Source of the DNA: Bacillota bacterium
GTDB taxonomy: Bacteria > Bacillota > Clostridia > Lachnospirales > Lachnospiraceae
Direction of reading: 5' to 3'
NCBI GenBank assembly: GCA_023436065.1
Contig: JAEZKU010000037.1
Location: 1-33,070 of the forward strand
Length of the DNA stretch: 33,070 bases
Shown in pieces: positions 23,774 through 30,805 of this stretch (its first letter is position 1; the number at the start of each line of letters is the position of its first letter). The translations under genes were made by a program, and so were the position numbers. Below the pieces are notes generated by a model that saw only the letters and a program-made list of their open reading frames with translations, was not told the origin of the DNA and did no database searches.

Positions 23774-25027
23774 TTATTTTGCCTGTGTCAGCCACTTCTT
23801 GCCGTCCACAAATCTTGAGGTAAGCATAGCACATACGGTATTTCCGGTCGAATTCAACACCGTTGCCGGTGCGTCAATGATCGTACTGATGACAGCAATC
23901 ACCGGAAGTGCTTCCGGAGGAAATCCATAGATACTTAAGATCAGCATTTCTCCGATCAAACCGCCGCCGGGGATGGCGCCCATGACTGCTCCAACCAGGA
24001 AAGCTACGCATATGATAGACAGTAATGCCGGAAGATTCGTGATTTCCTTACCAAACAGTCCGAATAGGAAGACCACCTTCATGACTCCACCAATCACAGA
24101 GCCATCCTTATGTGTATTGACACCAAGCGGAATGACTGTCTCTGCGATATCCTTCGGAACCCCGATCTTCTTGGTGGCATCCAGATTCACAGGTATGGTC
24201 GCTGCACTTGAACAGGTCGCAAGTGCTGTTACAGTAGGGGCTATCGCATTCTTCCAGAAGGTCTTAAGTCCGGGTCTGCCTGCTGCCACATAAGCATAAA
24301 TACTGAAGAGCACGAAATAGTTAATGACTGCCAGTACCAGATAAAGCAGGAACACCCTTAAATAACCTTCGAGGATCTGAGTCCCCAATTGCCCGATAAT
24401 GGAGGCAAAGTAGCAGCCAAGACCGATCGGAGCATAGTACATCACGATATTCACCATCTTCATCATGACCTGCGCCGCAGCGTCCAGGAACTCCTTCACA
24501 GGTTTAGCCCGATCTCCTACCATAGCGGTAGCGATACCGAACATAACCGAGAATATGAGTATCTGAAGCATCTTACTTCTTGAAAACAGTTCTGAGAAAT
24601 CACCGACGGTGATGGTTTGTACCAACTGCTGAGGCAACGAGAGCTGTTGTGCCTCTGCTACAATCTCTTCACCTGAGCCTGACAGGATTGTGTTGATCGT
24701 ATCAGCACCGAGTCCCTGGGTCGGGTTGAAGATCAAAACGCCTGCAATGGATAATATTCCGGATAATAATGCGGTAAAGATAAAAATGACAGCGGCATTG
24801 ATAATGATCTTACCAAGTCTGCTCATACCGCTCATATTTGCAATAGATGAGGTAACACTGAAAAATACCAGGGGCACAATCAGGGTAAACATCAGATTAA
24901 GGAATATCTGCCCCAAGGGCTCCAATACCTTTGCCTCCGGTCCCACGACAGCACCGATCACCCCACCGATTAATATCGATAACAAAAGAATAAATGACGA
25001 TCTGTAATTCTTGATTAGTTCTTTCAT
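23774..25027 (-). CDS. Dicarboxylate/amino acid:cation symporter (DAACS)
   Basis: Membrane transporter of the glutamate/aspartate/dicarboxylate:Na+ or H+ symporter family, 417 residues with eight predicted helices and two hairpins. The serine-rich first hairpin appears as ATCSSAATIPVNL. The usual NMDGT cation motif reads NTHKDGSVIGG, a variant seen in some Firmicutes members. The second hairpin region has MGAIPGGGLIGEM, and STIIDAPATVLNSTGNT holds the substrate-binding Asp and Asn. Substrate cannot be fixed from sequence; glutamate, aspartate, serine/threonine or C4-dicarboxylates are possible. AAGGAGGAACG precedes the ATG. Single gene with its own terminator. Confidence 0.93.
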   Translation of the reverse strand: MKELIKNYRSSFILLLSILIGGVIGAVVGPEAKVLEPLGQIFLNLMFTLIVPLVFFSVTSSIANMSGMSRLGKIIINAAVIFIFTALLSGILSIAGVLIFNPTQGLGADTINTILSGSGEEIVAEAQQLSLPQQLVQTITVGDFSELFSRSKMLQILIFSVMFGIATAMVGDRAKPVKEFLDAAAQVMMKMVNIVMYYAPIGLGCYFASIIGQLGTQILEGYLRVFLLYLVLAVINYFVLFSIYAYVAAGRPGLKTFWKNAIAPTVTALATCSSAATIPVNLDATKKIGVPKDIAETVIPLGVNTHKDGSVIGGVMKVVFLFGLFGKEITNLPALLSIICVAFLVGAVMGAIPGGGLIGEMLILSIYGFPPEALPVIAVISTIIDAPATVLNSTGNTVCAMLTSRFVDGKKWLTQAK

Positions 25028-25053
25028 TTCGTTCCTCCTTCCTTTCTTACTCC

Positions 25054-25059
25054 ATTATA
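25054..25059 (-). promoter_or_regulatory. -10 element of the symporter gene
   Basis: A perfect TATAAT lies 27 bp upstream of the symporter ATG on the minus strand. No good -35 sits at 16-18 bp (GTGATT at 17 bp is weak), suggesting activator dependence or a weak promoter. Confidence 0.4.
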
Positions 25060-25156
25060 TACGCATTTTCGTCAAAAATCACCGCTTCCGATGTCGAAAA
25101 CATTGCAAATAGTGCTGAAAATGTGAGAGCGGGGCTGCTATGTACGCTGTGTAAAA

Positions 25157-25321
25157 GTTAGGGTATGTATAACAGGTACCCCATCTCACACAGGTTCCCG
25201 GACATCCAGCTGATATTGTTTTCCATTATATCGAACATAAATGTTCGCTATCTGTCAAACAATATCAGCAGGCTGTCCGTCAAACAGTGCATGATGGGGT
25301 ACCTGTTATACATACCCTAAC
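25157..25321. repeat. 165-bp hairpin (MITE-like) element
   Basis: The two ends are perfect 29-bp inverted repeats (25157-25185 and 25293-25321, starting GTTAGGGTATGTATAACAGG). Pairing continues inward through conserved blocks GGACA, GCTGATATTGTTT and CGAACAT to a centre at about 25239, broken by a few mismatched internal loops. The whole element is therefore one long foldback. No protein is encoded, no target-site duplication is evident, and no second copy occurs in this window. An outer repeat GGCTGCTA (25133-25140) / TAGCAGCC (25337-25344) encloses it. It may be a small non-autonomous mobile element or a structured RNA. Confidence 0.85.
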
Positions 25322-25386
25322 TATGGTTTAGTTTTTTAGCAGCCTATTCTACATTTATACCGTTTCGAAAATAGTAAGCCACATTT

Positions 25387-25980
25387 CTATGCTTCCAACA
25401 GCAGTTTTTCCACCTGTTGTTCGAGAGATGCTATATTTCCGATGTTTTCGATGACCTTGGGGAATTTCTGTCGGAAGGCTTCTTCTTTGCTTTGATTACT
25501 GAAGATTGAGTCTATCTTTTCATCCGTATAGCTGCGGCTGGCTTTCAACCACTCCCGGCGACGTTCCACTGAGGCATAGACATACCAGACCTCATCGCAG
25601 ACAAAATCGTATCCCGATTCGATCATCAGCGCGGTCTCGATGATCATATAGGGGATATCCGCAAGCATACGATGTCTGTCGATTTCCTTTCTCACCTCAA
25701 CCAGAACCTTCGGATGTGTAATCGCATTCAGTTTCTTCAGCTTCTCCCGATCCTCAAATACGATAAGCGACAGCTTATGACGATCAATTGCCCCATCCTC
25801 GTTCAGGATTCCCGGGCCGAAGAATGCCACAACCTCCGGGTAACTGACCCCTCCGGGGTCCATCTGTTCCCTTGCAATTCCGTCCGTATTCAGGACCAAG
25901 GCACCATACTTCTCTTTCATTATATTCGTTACGAGGGATTTTCCACTTCCAATTCCCCCTGTTATCCCGATTACCTTCAT
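25387..25980 (-). CDS. coaE: Dephospho-CoA kinase
   Basis: Last step of coenzyme A synthesis: ATP-dependent phosphorylation of the 3'-hydroxyl of dephospho-CoA. 197 residues. P-loop GITGGIGSGKS (5-15), NTDGIAREQMDPGG with the substrate-binding Asp, LNAITHPKV, the lid region RRREWLKASR and a C-terminal SLEQQVEKLL. The ATG at 25978-25980 has AAAGGTGAAATT; a longer frame to 26007 overlaps polA and is rejected. It lies 13 bp after polA in the common Firmicutes order polA-coaE. Confidence 0.96.
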   Translation of the reverse strand: MKVIGITGGIGSGKSLVTNIMKEKYGALVLNTDGIAREQMDPGGVSYPEVVAFFGPGILNEDGAIDRHKLSLIVFEDREKLKKLNAITHPKVLVEVRKEIDRHRMLADIPYMIIETALMIESGYDFVCDEVWYVYASVERRREWLKASRSYTDEKIDSIFSNQSKEEAFRQKFPKVIENIGNIASLEQQVEKLLLEA

Positions 25981-25993
25981 AATTTCACCTTTA

Positions 25994-28642
25994 TCATTTT
26001 GCCTCAAACCAATTGCTGCCTTCCTTTACTTCAGCCTCCAACACGACTGATAGTTCGGCCGCACCCTGCATTTCCTCAATCATGATCTTAGAGACCTGAA
26101 CCACCTCATCCTTATGAGCTTCGACTAAAAGCTCATCGTGAATCTGAAGAATCAGACTGGAACGCAGCTGTTCTTCCTTCAATCTGCGGTTTACCTTCAC
26201 CATGGCAATCTTTATGATATCTGCTGCCGTACCCTGTATCGGAGAATTCATCGCAACTCGCTCTCCAAACGAGCGCTGCATAAAGTTACTGGAGGTAAGC
26301 TCCGGAATTGGTCTTCTTCTACCGAACAAGGTGGAGGAATAACCCAGCTCCTTTGCGTCAGCTACCAGACGATCCAGATACTCCTTAACCTTGGGATAGG
26401 TTTCAAAATACTTTGCAATATATTGCTCCGCTTCCTTACGGGAGATACCAAGGTCCTGCCCCAGACCAAAGGAGCTGATACCGTAGACGATACCGAAATT
26501 GACCGCCTTAGCACTGCTTCTCTGAGCAGAGGTAACCTCCTCAAAGGGGATATGGAACACTTCGGATGCCGTGATCCGGTGAATATCCTTTGCTTCTCTA
26601 TAAGCATTGATCAGTCTCTCATCCTCGGACATATGGGCCAGAACGCGAAGCTCAATCTGAGAATAGTCCGCATCCAGGAACACATAGTCCTCCTTCGGAA
26701 TAAATACCTTGCGGATCTGCCTTCCCAGCTCCATGCGGATCGGGATGTTCTGGAGATTTGGATCGGTACTGCTGATTCTGCCTGTCGCGGCTATCGTCTG
26801 ATTGAATTTACCGTGAATACGTCCGTCCTCTTTGATATATTCCGCCAGGCCGTCCGCATAGGTGGATTTTAGCTTTGTCAGCTGTCTGTATTCCAGAATC
26901 ATTCCTACCACAGGATGCTCACACTGAAGCTTCTCCAGAATATCCGCAGAGGTGGAATAGCCTGTTTTCGTCTTCTTACCAAAAGGCAGACGCAGTTTCT
27001 CGAAGAGAATGACGCCCAGCTGCTTCGGAGAATTGATATTGAACTCTTCTCCGACCTGTTCATAGATGCTCTTCTCCAACTTCAATATTCCTACCTGCAG
27101 GTTATCGCCATATTCCTTAAGGGCCACTTTATTGACTCTGATGCCTCTGACCTCCATCTCATACAGCGTATAGATTAAAGGCATCTCTACTGTCTCAAAA
27201 AGAGTTAGCATTCCTTCCCGGAACAGAAGATCCCGCAGCTTCTCAGCCGAACGAAAAGCTACAAAAGCAGAGAAGCAGGCATATTGTAATAATGCTTCTG
27301 TCTTATTCTCCAAAGCTTCGCTCAGTGAGACTTTCCCCAACAGGTCCTCTCTGGAGGGTACTGTCATGTTCAGATAATCTCTTGCAATATCATCATAATG
27401 GTAGGTATCTGTCAGGGGATTTAATAAATATCCCGCAATCGCACCGTCAAATACATTATCCTTGTCATTCAGCGCCAGGTAGGGGAGCTGCTCCTTCAAG
27501 TCGATAGTGGATAAAAGATATCCCTCCCTCGCTGCTTTGACTGCTTTATCACATACATAATCCTCCGTGATAAAATTCGCGCATCGGATAAAATATACCT
27601 TATCCTCCTCGTTGCATACGGAAACACCGAGGACTCTGCCGGCCTCAGCTATCAGCTGAAGTCCGACCGGATGGGCTCCCTTTTCCTTCATCTGTGCAAA
27701 TATCTGCTCTGCCTGACCCAGATCCTCCACCATGGTAAAATTATTCTCGATCCCCGTGGAACTGCTTACCTCCTCCGTCCGGAAGCGGGATAACAGGTTT
27801 TTGAACTCCAACCTCTTAAATATCAGATACACATCTTCATTATACAGATTGCCCAGTGTAGCTTCATCAATATTAAAATCGAGCTCACAGTCCACCTTGA
27901 TGGTAGCCAGTACCTTGGACAGAAATGCCAGCTCACGGTTATCCTTCAGAGAATTGGTTACCTTTCCCGGTGCCATCTCCTCTATATGTTCATAGATATT
28001 CTCTATGCTTTGATAGGCCTCAATCAGCTTGCTTGCAGTCTTTTCTCCAATTCCCGGCACACCCGGAATATTATCGGAGGAATCCCCCATCAGACCCTTT
28101 AGGTCAATGAATTGCTTCGGGGTTACACGGTAGGTATTATAGACATCAGCGGCAAGATAATCTTCAATCTCCGTACCTGTTCTCTTCGTCTTGGGAATAC
28201 GTATCTTGATCTTTTCGCTTGCCAGCTGCAACAGATCCCTGTCTCCTGAGATCACGGATACCTGATCTCCGGCTGCTTCTGCCTTGACCGCCAGTGTACC
28301 CAGGATATCATCAGCCTCGATACCCGGTTTTTCAATCACCGTGATCTTCATAGCCTTCAGAACCTCCTTGATGACAGGAACCTGAGCATGAAGCTCGTCC
28401 GGCATGCCTTTTCTGGTACCCTTATACTCTTTAAACATCTCATGTCGGAAGGTAGGATAGTGTGTATCAAAGGCTACTGTAAGATAATCCGGCTTTTCTT
28501 CCTCCAATATCTTAAACATAATATTCAAGAAACCAAGCACCGCATTGGTATGCTCTCCCTTAGAGGTGGTCATATCCGGCATTCCGTAGAAAGCTCTGTT
28601 CAATATGCTGTGCCCGTCAATCAATACAATCTTTTTATTCAT
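25994..28642 (-). CDS. polA: DNA polymerase I
   Basis: Repair and Okazaki-fragment polymerase. From the ATG at 28640-28642 (AAAGG ten bases upstream; an ATG three codons earlier abuts the site) it has 882 residues. The 5'-3' exonuclease domain (1-290) has KIVLIDGHS, GIEADDILGT, GDRDLLQL and GDSSDNIPGVPGIGEKTA. The middle domain (about 300-460) has the 3'-5' exonuclease fold but lacks the DxE motif: the strand reads PVGLQLIAEAG, so proofreading is predicted absent, as in many Gram-positive PolA proteins. Polymerase motifs are intact: A at 659 (DYSQIELRVL), B at 708 (RSSAKAVNFGIVYG) and C at 833 (QIHDELLVEA). Confidence 0.97.
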   Translation of the reverse strand: MNKKIVLIDGHSILNRAFYGMPDMTTSKGEHTNAVLGFLNIMFKILEEEKPDYLTVAFDTHYPTFRHEMFKEYKGTRKGMPDELHAQVPVIKEVLKAMKITVIEKPGIEADDILGTLAVKAEAAGDQVSVISGDRDLLQLASEKIKIRIPKTKRTGTEIEDYLAADVYNTYRVTPKQFIDLKGLMGDSSDNIPGVPGIGEKTASKLIEAYQSIENIYEHIEEMAPGKVTNSLKDNRELAFLSKVLATIKVDCELDFNIDEATLGNLYNEDVYLIFKRLEFKNLLSRFRTEEVSSSTGIENNFTMVEDLGQAEQIFAQMKEKGAHPVGLQLIAEAGRVLGVSVCNEEDKVYFIRCANFITEDYVCDKAVKAAREGYLLSTIDLKEQLPYLALNDKDNVFDGAIAGYLLNPLTDTYHYDDIARDYLNMTVPSREDLLGKVSLSEALENKTEALLQYACFSAFVAFRSAEKLRDLLFREGMLTLFETVEMPLIYTLYEMEVRGIRVNKVALKEYGDNLQVGILKLEKSIYEQVGEEFNINSPKQLGVILFEKLRLPFGKKTKTGYSTSADILEKLQCEHPVVGMILEYRQLTKLKSTYADGLAEYIKEDGRIHGKFNQTIAATGRISSTDPNLQNIPIRMELGRQIRKVFIPKEDYVFLDADYSQIELRVLAHMSEDERLINAYREAKDIHRITASEVFHIPFEEVTSAQRSSAKAVNFGIVYGISSFGLGQDLGISRKEAEQYIAKYFETYPKVKEYLDRLVADAKELGYSSTLFGRRRPIPELTSSNFMQRSFGERVAMNSPIQGTAADIIKIAMVKVNRRLKEEQLRSSLILQIHDELLVEAHKDEVVQVSKIMIEEMQGAAELSVVLEAEVKEGSNWFEAK

Positions 28643-28665
28643 CTTACTCATACCTTTCCATTAAT

Positions 28666-29160
28666 TTATCTTGCCTGACTTTGTACCGGAATCTGTGTTG
28701 GTTCGCCCGAAAGCATTCCCTGTTCCCTCAGATAATTCTGAAGCAGTTGTTCATTCACACTGTTTAGCTGGGATGGAAACCGGTAGCGAATATGGTAATC
28801 ACTTTCCGTGACCACCTTTTCCTCCTCTTTATTACCAGCATAACTAATACTTAGAAAAAAAGCTACCACTAATATGGTTAAAACCAAAATTACTTTCTTA
28901 CGGTAATATGTAAATTTCGCATGGAATATCCTTTCCCTTGTTCGTTCCAGCTTCTCATTCAGCTCCCGGCCAAAATCCGAGGATATATTCTTGTCCTCAT
29001 CCAGCTGTTTCATAGCAGTCAGCAGGGCATAATAGACCTCCAGCTCTTCCCTGCAATCCGGGCAGGAGCCGACATGGTCAAGAAATTCTTCCGTCTCATT
29101 TAAGTTTAATTTATTATTGATAAACGGCGTGATCATGCTTTGCGCCTTCATACAGTTCAT
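28666..29160 (-). CDS. Zinc-finger (anti-sigma-like) membrane protein
   Basis: 164 residues: an N-terminal zf-HC2-type motif HVGSCPDC (His-x3-Cys-x2-Cys, about 29-36) with Cys3 nearby, a charged helical linker, one membrane span at about 89-109 and an extracellular tail of about 55 residues. This is the layout of transmembrane anti-sigma factors that hold an ECF sigma factor at the membrane. No sigma factor gene is adjacent; the upstream neighbour is a tRNA on the other strand, and downstream is polA (23 bp). Either the partner is encoded elsewhere or the protein has another role. GAAGGAG lies about nine bases before the ATG. Confidence 0.75.
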   Translation of the reverse strand: MNCMKAQSMITPFINNKLNLNETEEFLDHVGSCPDCREELEVYYALLTAMKQLDEDKNISSDFGRELNEKLERTRERIFHAKFTYYRKKVILVLTILVVAFFLSISYAGNKEEEKVVTESDYHIRYRFPSQLNSVNEQLLQNYLREQGMLSGEPTQIPVQSQAR

Positions 29161-29275
29161 TGCCTTCAGCTCCTTCGACAGCTATTTCATCGCTGCACCA
29201 CATCTTAGTTTCATAGGTCTGTTGTTTATTTTCACTCAGTTCAATAATTTTCATACAGATATATTATTTTCGTAC

Positions 29276-29304
29276 TTGAAATCGTATTTTAATTATGATA
29301 GAAT
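29276..29304 (+). promoter_or_regulatory. Promoter of tRNA-Leu
   Basis: -35 TTGAAA (29276-29281), exact 17-bp spacer, extended -10 TGA-TAGAAT (TAGAAT 29299-29304). Transcription would begin near 29311, ten bases before the mature tRNA. Confidence 0.75.
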
Positions 29305-29320
29305 AAAGCTCGTCACAAAT

Positions 29321-29403
29321 GCGGATGTGGCGGAATGGCAGACGCAGCAGACTCAAAATCTGCCGGGCTAACACTCGTGGGGGTTCGAGTCCCTTCATCC
29401 GCA
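29321..29403 (+). tRNA. tRNA-Leu (anticodon CAA)
   Basis: 83-base class II tRNA. The acceptor stem GCGGATG (29321-29327) pairs with CATCCGC (29396-29402), discriminator A29403. The anticodon stem GCAGA/TCTGC encloses loop CTCAAAA, so the anticodon is CAA, reading UUG leucine codons. A long variable arm (about GGGCTAACACTCGTG) and T-loop TTCGAGT are present. CCA is not encoded. It is followed directly by a terminator. Confidence 0.95.
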
Positions 29404-29416
29404 CTTGCTAGGAAGT

Positions 29417-29457
29417 CCTCAATGCCTGTAATTAAAGGCTTTGGGGATTTTTTATTT
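29417..29457 (+). terminator. Intrinsic terminator of tRNA-Leu
   Basis: Arms CCTCAATGCCT (29417-29427) and AGGCTTTGGGG (29436-29446), with one mismatch and one G-U pair, followed by ATTTTTTATTT. Confidence 0.85.
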
Positions 29458-29646
29458 CTGTTGACTATTCTAACCTCTACCTGACACACTAAAATATAAT
29501 CCTTCTTCATTAGCAGATCAAATGATAAAGTAACTACCAATATTATATCTGTTATAATTCAAATAATCAAGGATGCTGCATACCGAATATAGCCGCTTCT
29601 TCCTTGACAACCTGAACAATAACAGCGTAGCCATTGAATTGTAAAC
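29458..29646. other. Intergenic region with a possible gene remnant
   Basis: No intact gene. On the minus strand 29567-29659 is a 30-codon open stretch without a start codon, ending (M)QHP-stop and containing GYAVIVQVVKEEAAIFG, which reads like the C-terminus of a real protein. It is bounded upstream by an in-frame TAA. This may be a decayed gene end, but chance cannot be excluded. Confidence 0.3.
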
Positions 29647-29688
29647 TTGTGTAAAAACTTTAATTATGATATACTATCTGTTAGTATA
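29647..29688 (+). promoter_or_regulatory. Promoter and operator-like palindrome of the AraC gene
   Basis: -35 TTGTGT (29647-29652), 17-bp spacer, extended -10 TGA-TATACT (TATACT 29670-29675). A perfect inverted repeat TATACTA-TCTGT-TAGTATA (29670-29688) covers the -10 and start site, suggesting repression or autoregulation. The 120-130-base leader holds a hairpin TCCCTC (29704-29709) / GAGGGA (29738-29743) followed by TTTT. Confidence 0.55.
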
Positions 29689-29812
29689 ACTGCCAGGCTC
29701 ATTTCCCTCTGTTTTTATTGCTTAGTTATAGTGAATGGAGGGATTTTAGACAATTAACTTACCAGAGCTATTCTTTCCATGTAAATTACAACATAAGAAA
29801 GTCGGTGATAAC

Positions 29813-30709
29813 GTGATTGGAACAAAAGGAATTAAATATTATCCGGACTATATGATACCGATTAATTATTATGAAGATTCAGAAAAACTAATTTCAACCA
29901 ATGACAGCATCTGCTACCGCCTGATATTTATTGAAGAAGGAATAGGAAGTTTAATGGTGAACCAGGATAAAGTAGCTATTGTACCCTTCACCTGCCTGTG
30001 CCTGAATGAGAGCGATAAGATTTATGATGTCAACATAACGGGGATCAAAATGCAGCTGCTATGTATTCTTCCTACCGCAATTAATAATCGATTGACCTTA
30101 GAAAGGATAAGCAGTAATGAGGGTTTGTCATCATCTGATATGCAAGATCGGCAGTTTCTTTTGCCATTTATCTTACCGGATAAAACATATATTAATTTTA
30201 AAGCGAATTACATGGATACCGGAAGAAGAATCAAGGAAATACTCTTAAATCTTAAGGAGCTTCTTTTTGTTCAAAACGATTCGTGGCCATGTCTAACGAG
30301 GTCATATCTGATTGAATTGCTTTTTCTGGTGGAACGTACCTATAGTGTCTCTAAAAAAGATAAGGAACGTATGAATAATACGACAAGATTTTCAACTGAT
30401 GATGTTCTGCTTTATATACATAACAATTACAGGAGTAAAATAAACATAAATGACTTAGCAAAACAATATAGCACGAATCGAACGACGTTGTCGAGGGAAT
30501 TTAAAAATGCAACCGGTTATTCCATCATCAGCTATATTTTAAAGAGCAGAGTTGAAGTTGCTGCCGGCATGCTCCGGGATTCTCATCTGAATGTGGCTGT
30601 AATTGCTGAAAGAGTAGGGTTTAATAATATCACTCATTTTAATAAAGTTTTTAAGGAATACATGAAATGTCTCCCTAACGAGTATCGAAAAGAGTTCAAC
30701 GCCGGTTAA
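29813..30709 (+). CDS. AraC-family transcriptional regulator
   Basis: 298 residues from a GTG start (GGTGA four bases upstream; no better ATG). The N-terminal 130 residues look like a cupin-type ligand or dimerisation domain (YRLIFIEEGIGSLMVN, then VAIVPFTCLCLNES). The C-terminal 105 residues form the double helix-turn-helix: ININDLAKQYSTNRTTLSRE, then YILKSRVEVAAGMLRDS and VAVIAERVGFNNITHFNKVF ending CLPNEYRKEF. The ligand is unknown. It lies 96 bp upstream of the Asp-box lipoprotein on the same strand in an AT-rich, plus-strand segment, so it may control that gene or itself. Confidence 0.9.
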   Translation: MIGTKGIKYYPDYMIPINYYEDSEKLISTNDSICYRLIFIEEGIGSLMVNQDKVAIVPFTCLCLNESDKIYDVNITGIKMQLLCILPTAINNRLTLERISSNEGLSSSDMQDRQFLLPFILPDKTYINFKANYMDTGRRIKEILLNLKELLFVQNDSWPCLTRSYLIELLFLVERTYSVSKKDKERMNNTTRFSTDDVLLYIHNNYRSKININDLAKQYSTNRTTLSREFKNATGYSIISYILKSRVEVAAGMLRDSHLNVAVIAERVGFNNITHFNKVFKEYMKCLPNEYRKEFNAG

Positions 30710-30715
30710 TATAAA

Positions 30716-30744
30716 TTGATGATTTGATAGTTTTTATTTATGAT
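30716..30744 (+). promoter_or_regulatory. Putative promoter of the Asp-box lipoprotein gene
   Basis: -35 TTGATG (30716-30721), 17-bp spacer, -10 TATGAT (30739-30744), directly after the AraC stop. Transcription would start near 30751, giving a leader of about 55 bases that contains the hairpin at 30760-30796. Confidence 0.5.
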
Positions 30745-30759
30745 AATTGATTTGAAATA

Positions 30760-30803
30760 CCCTCCTGACAATTTATCATTAATTGCATAAGGAGGGATTT
30801 TTT
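30760..30803 (+). promoter_or_regulatory. Terminator-like hairpin containing the lipoprotein ribosome binding site
   Basis: CCCTCCT (30760-30766) pairs with AGGAGGG (30790-30796), with an inner stem CAATT (30769-30773) / AATTG (30781-30785), followed by ATTTTTT (30797-30803) and the ATG at 30806. The 3' arm is the ribosome binding site of the lipoprotein gene. The structure can thus act both as an intrinsic terminator for araC and as a lid on translation. Confidence 0.7.
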
Positions 30804-30805
30804 AT

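Noticed and set aside
25157..25321. Integron attC site
   Set aside because: The ends GTTAGGG/CCCTAAC are in the opposite order to attC consensus ends, the inner pairing is too complete, and there is no integrase or cassette array.
25157..25321. Insertion sequence
   Set aside because: There is no transposase frame, and no target-site duplication could be identified; at most a non-autonomous element.
29321..29403. Prophage or island attachment site at tRNA-Leu
   Set aside because: No direct repeat of the tRNA 3' end and no integrase gene were found downstream within the window.
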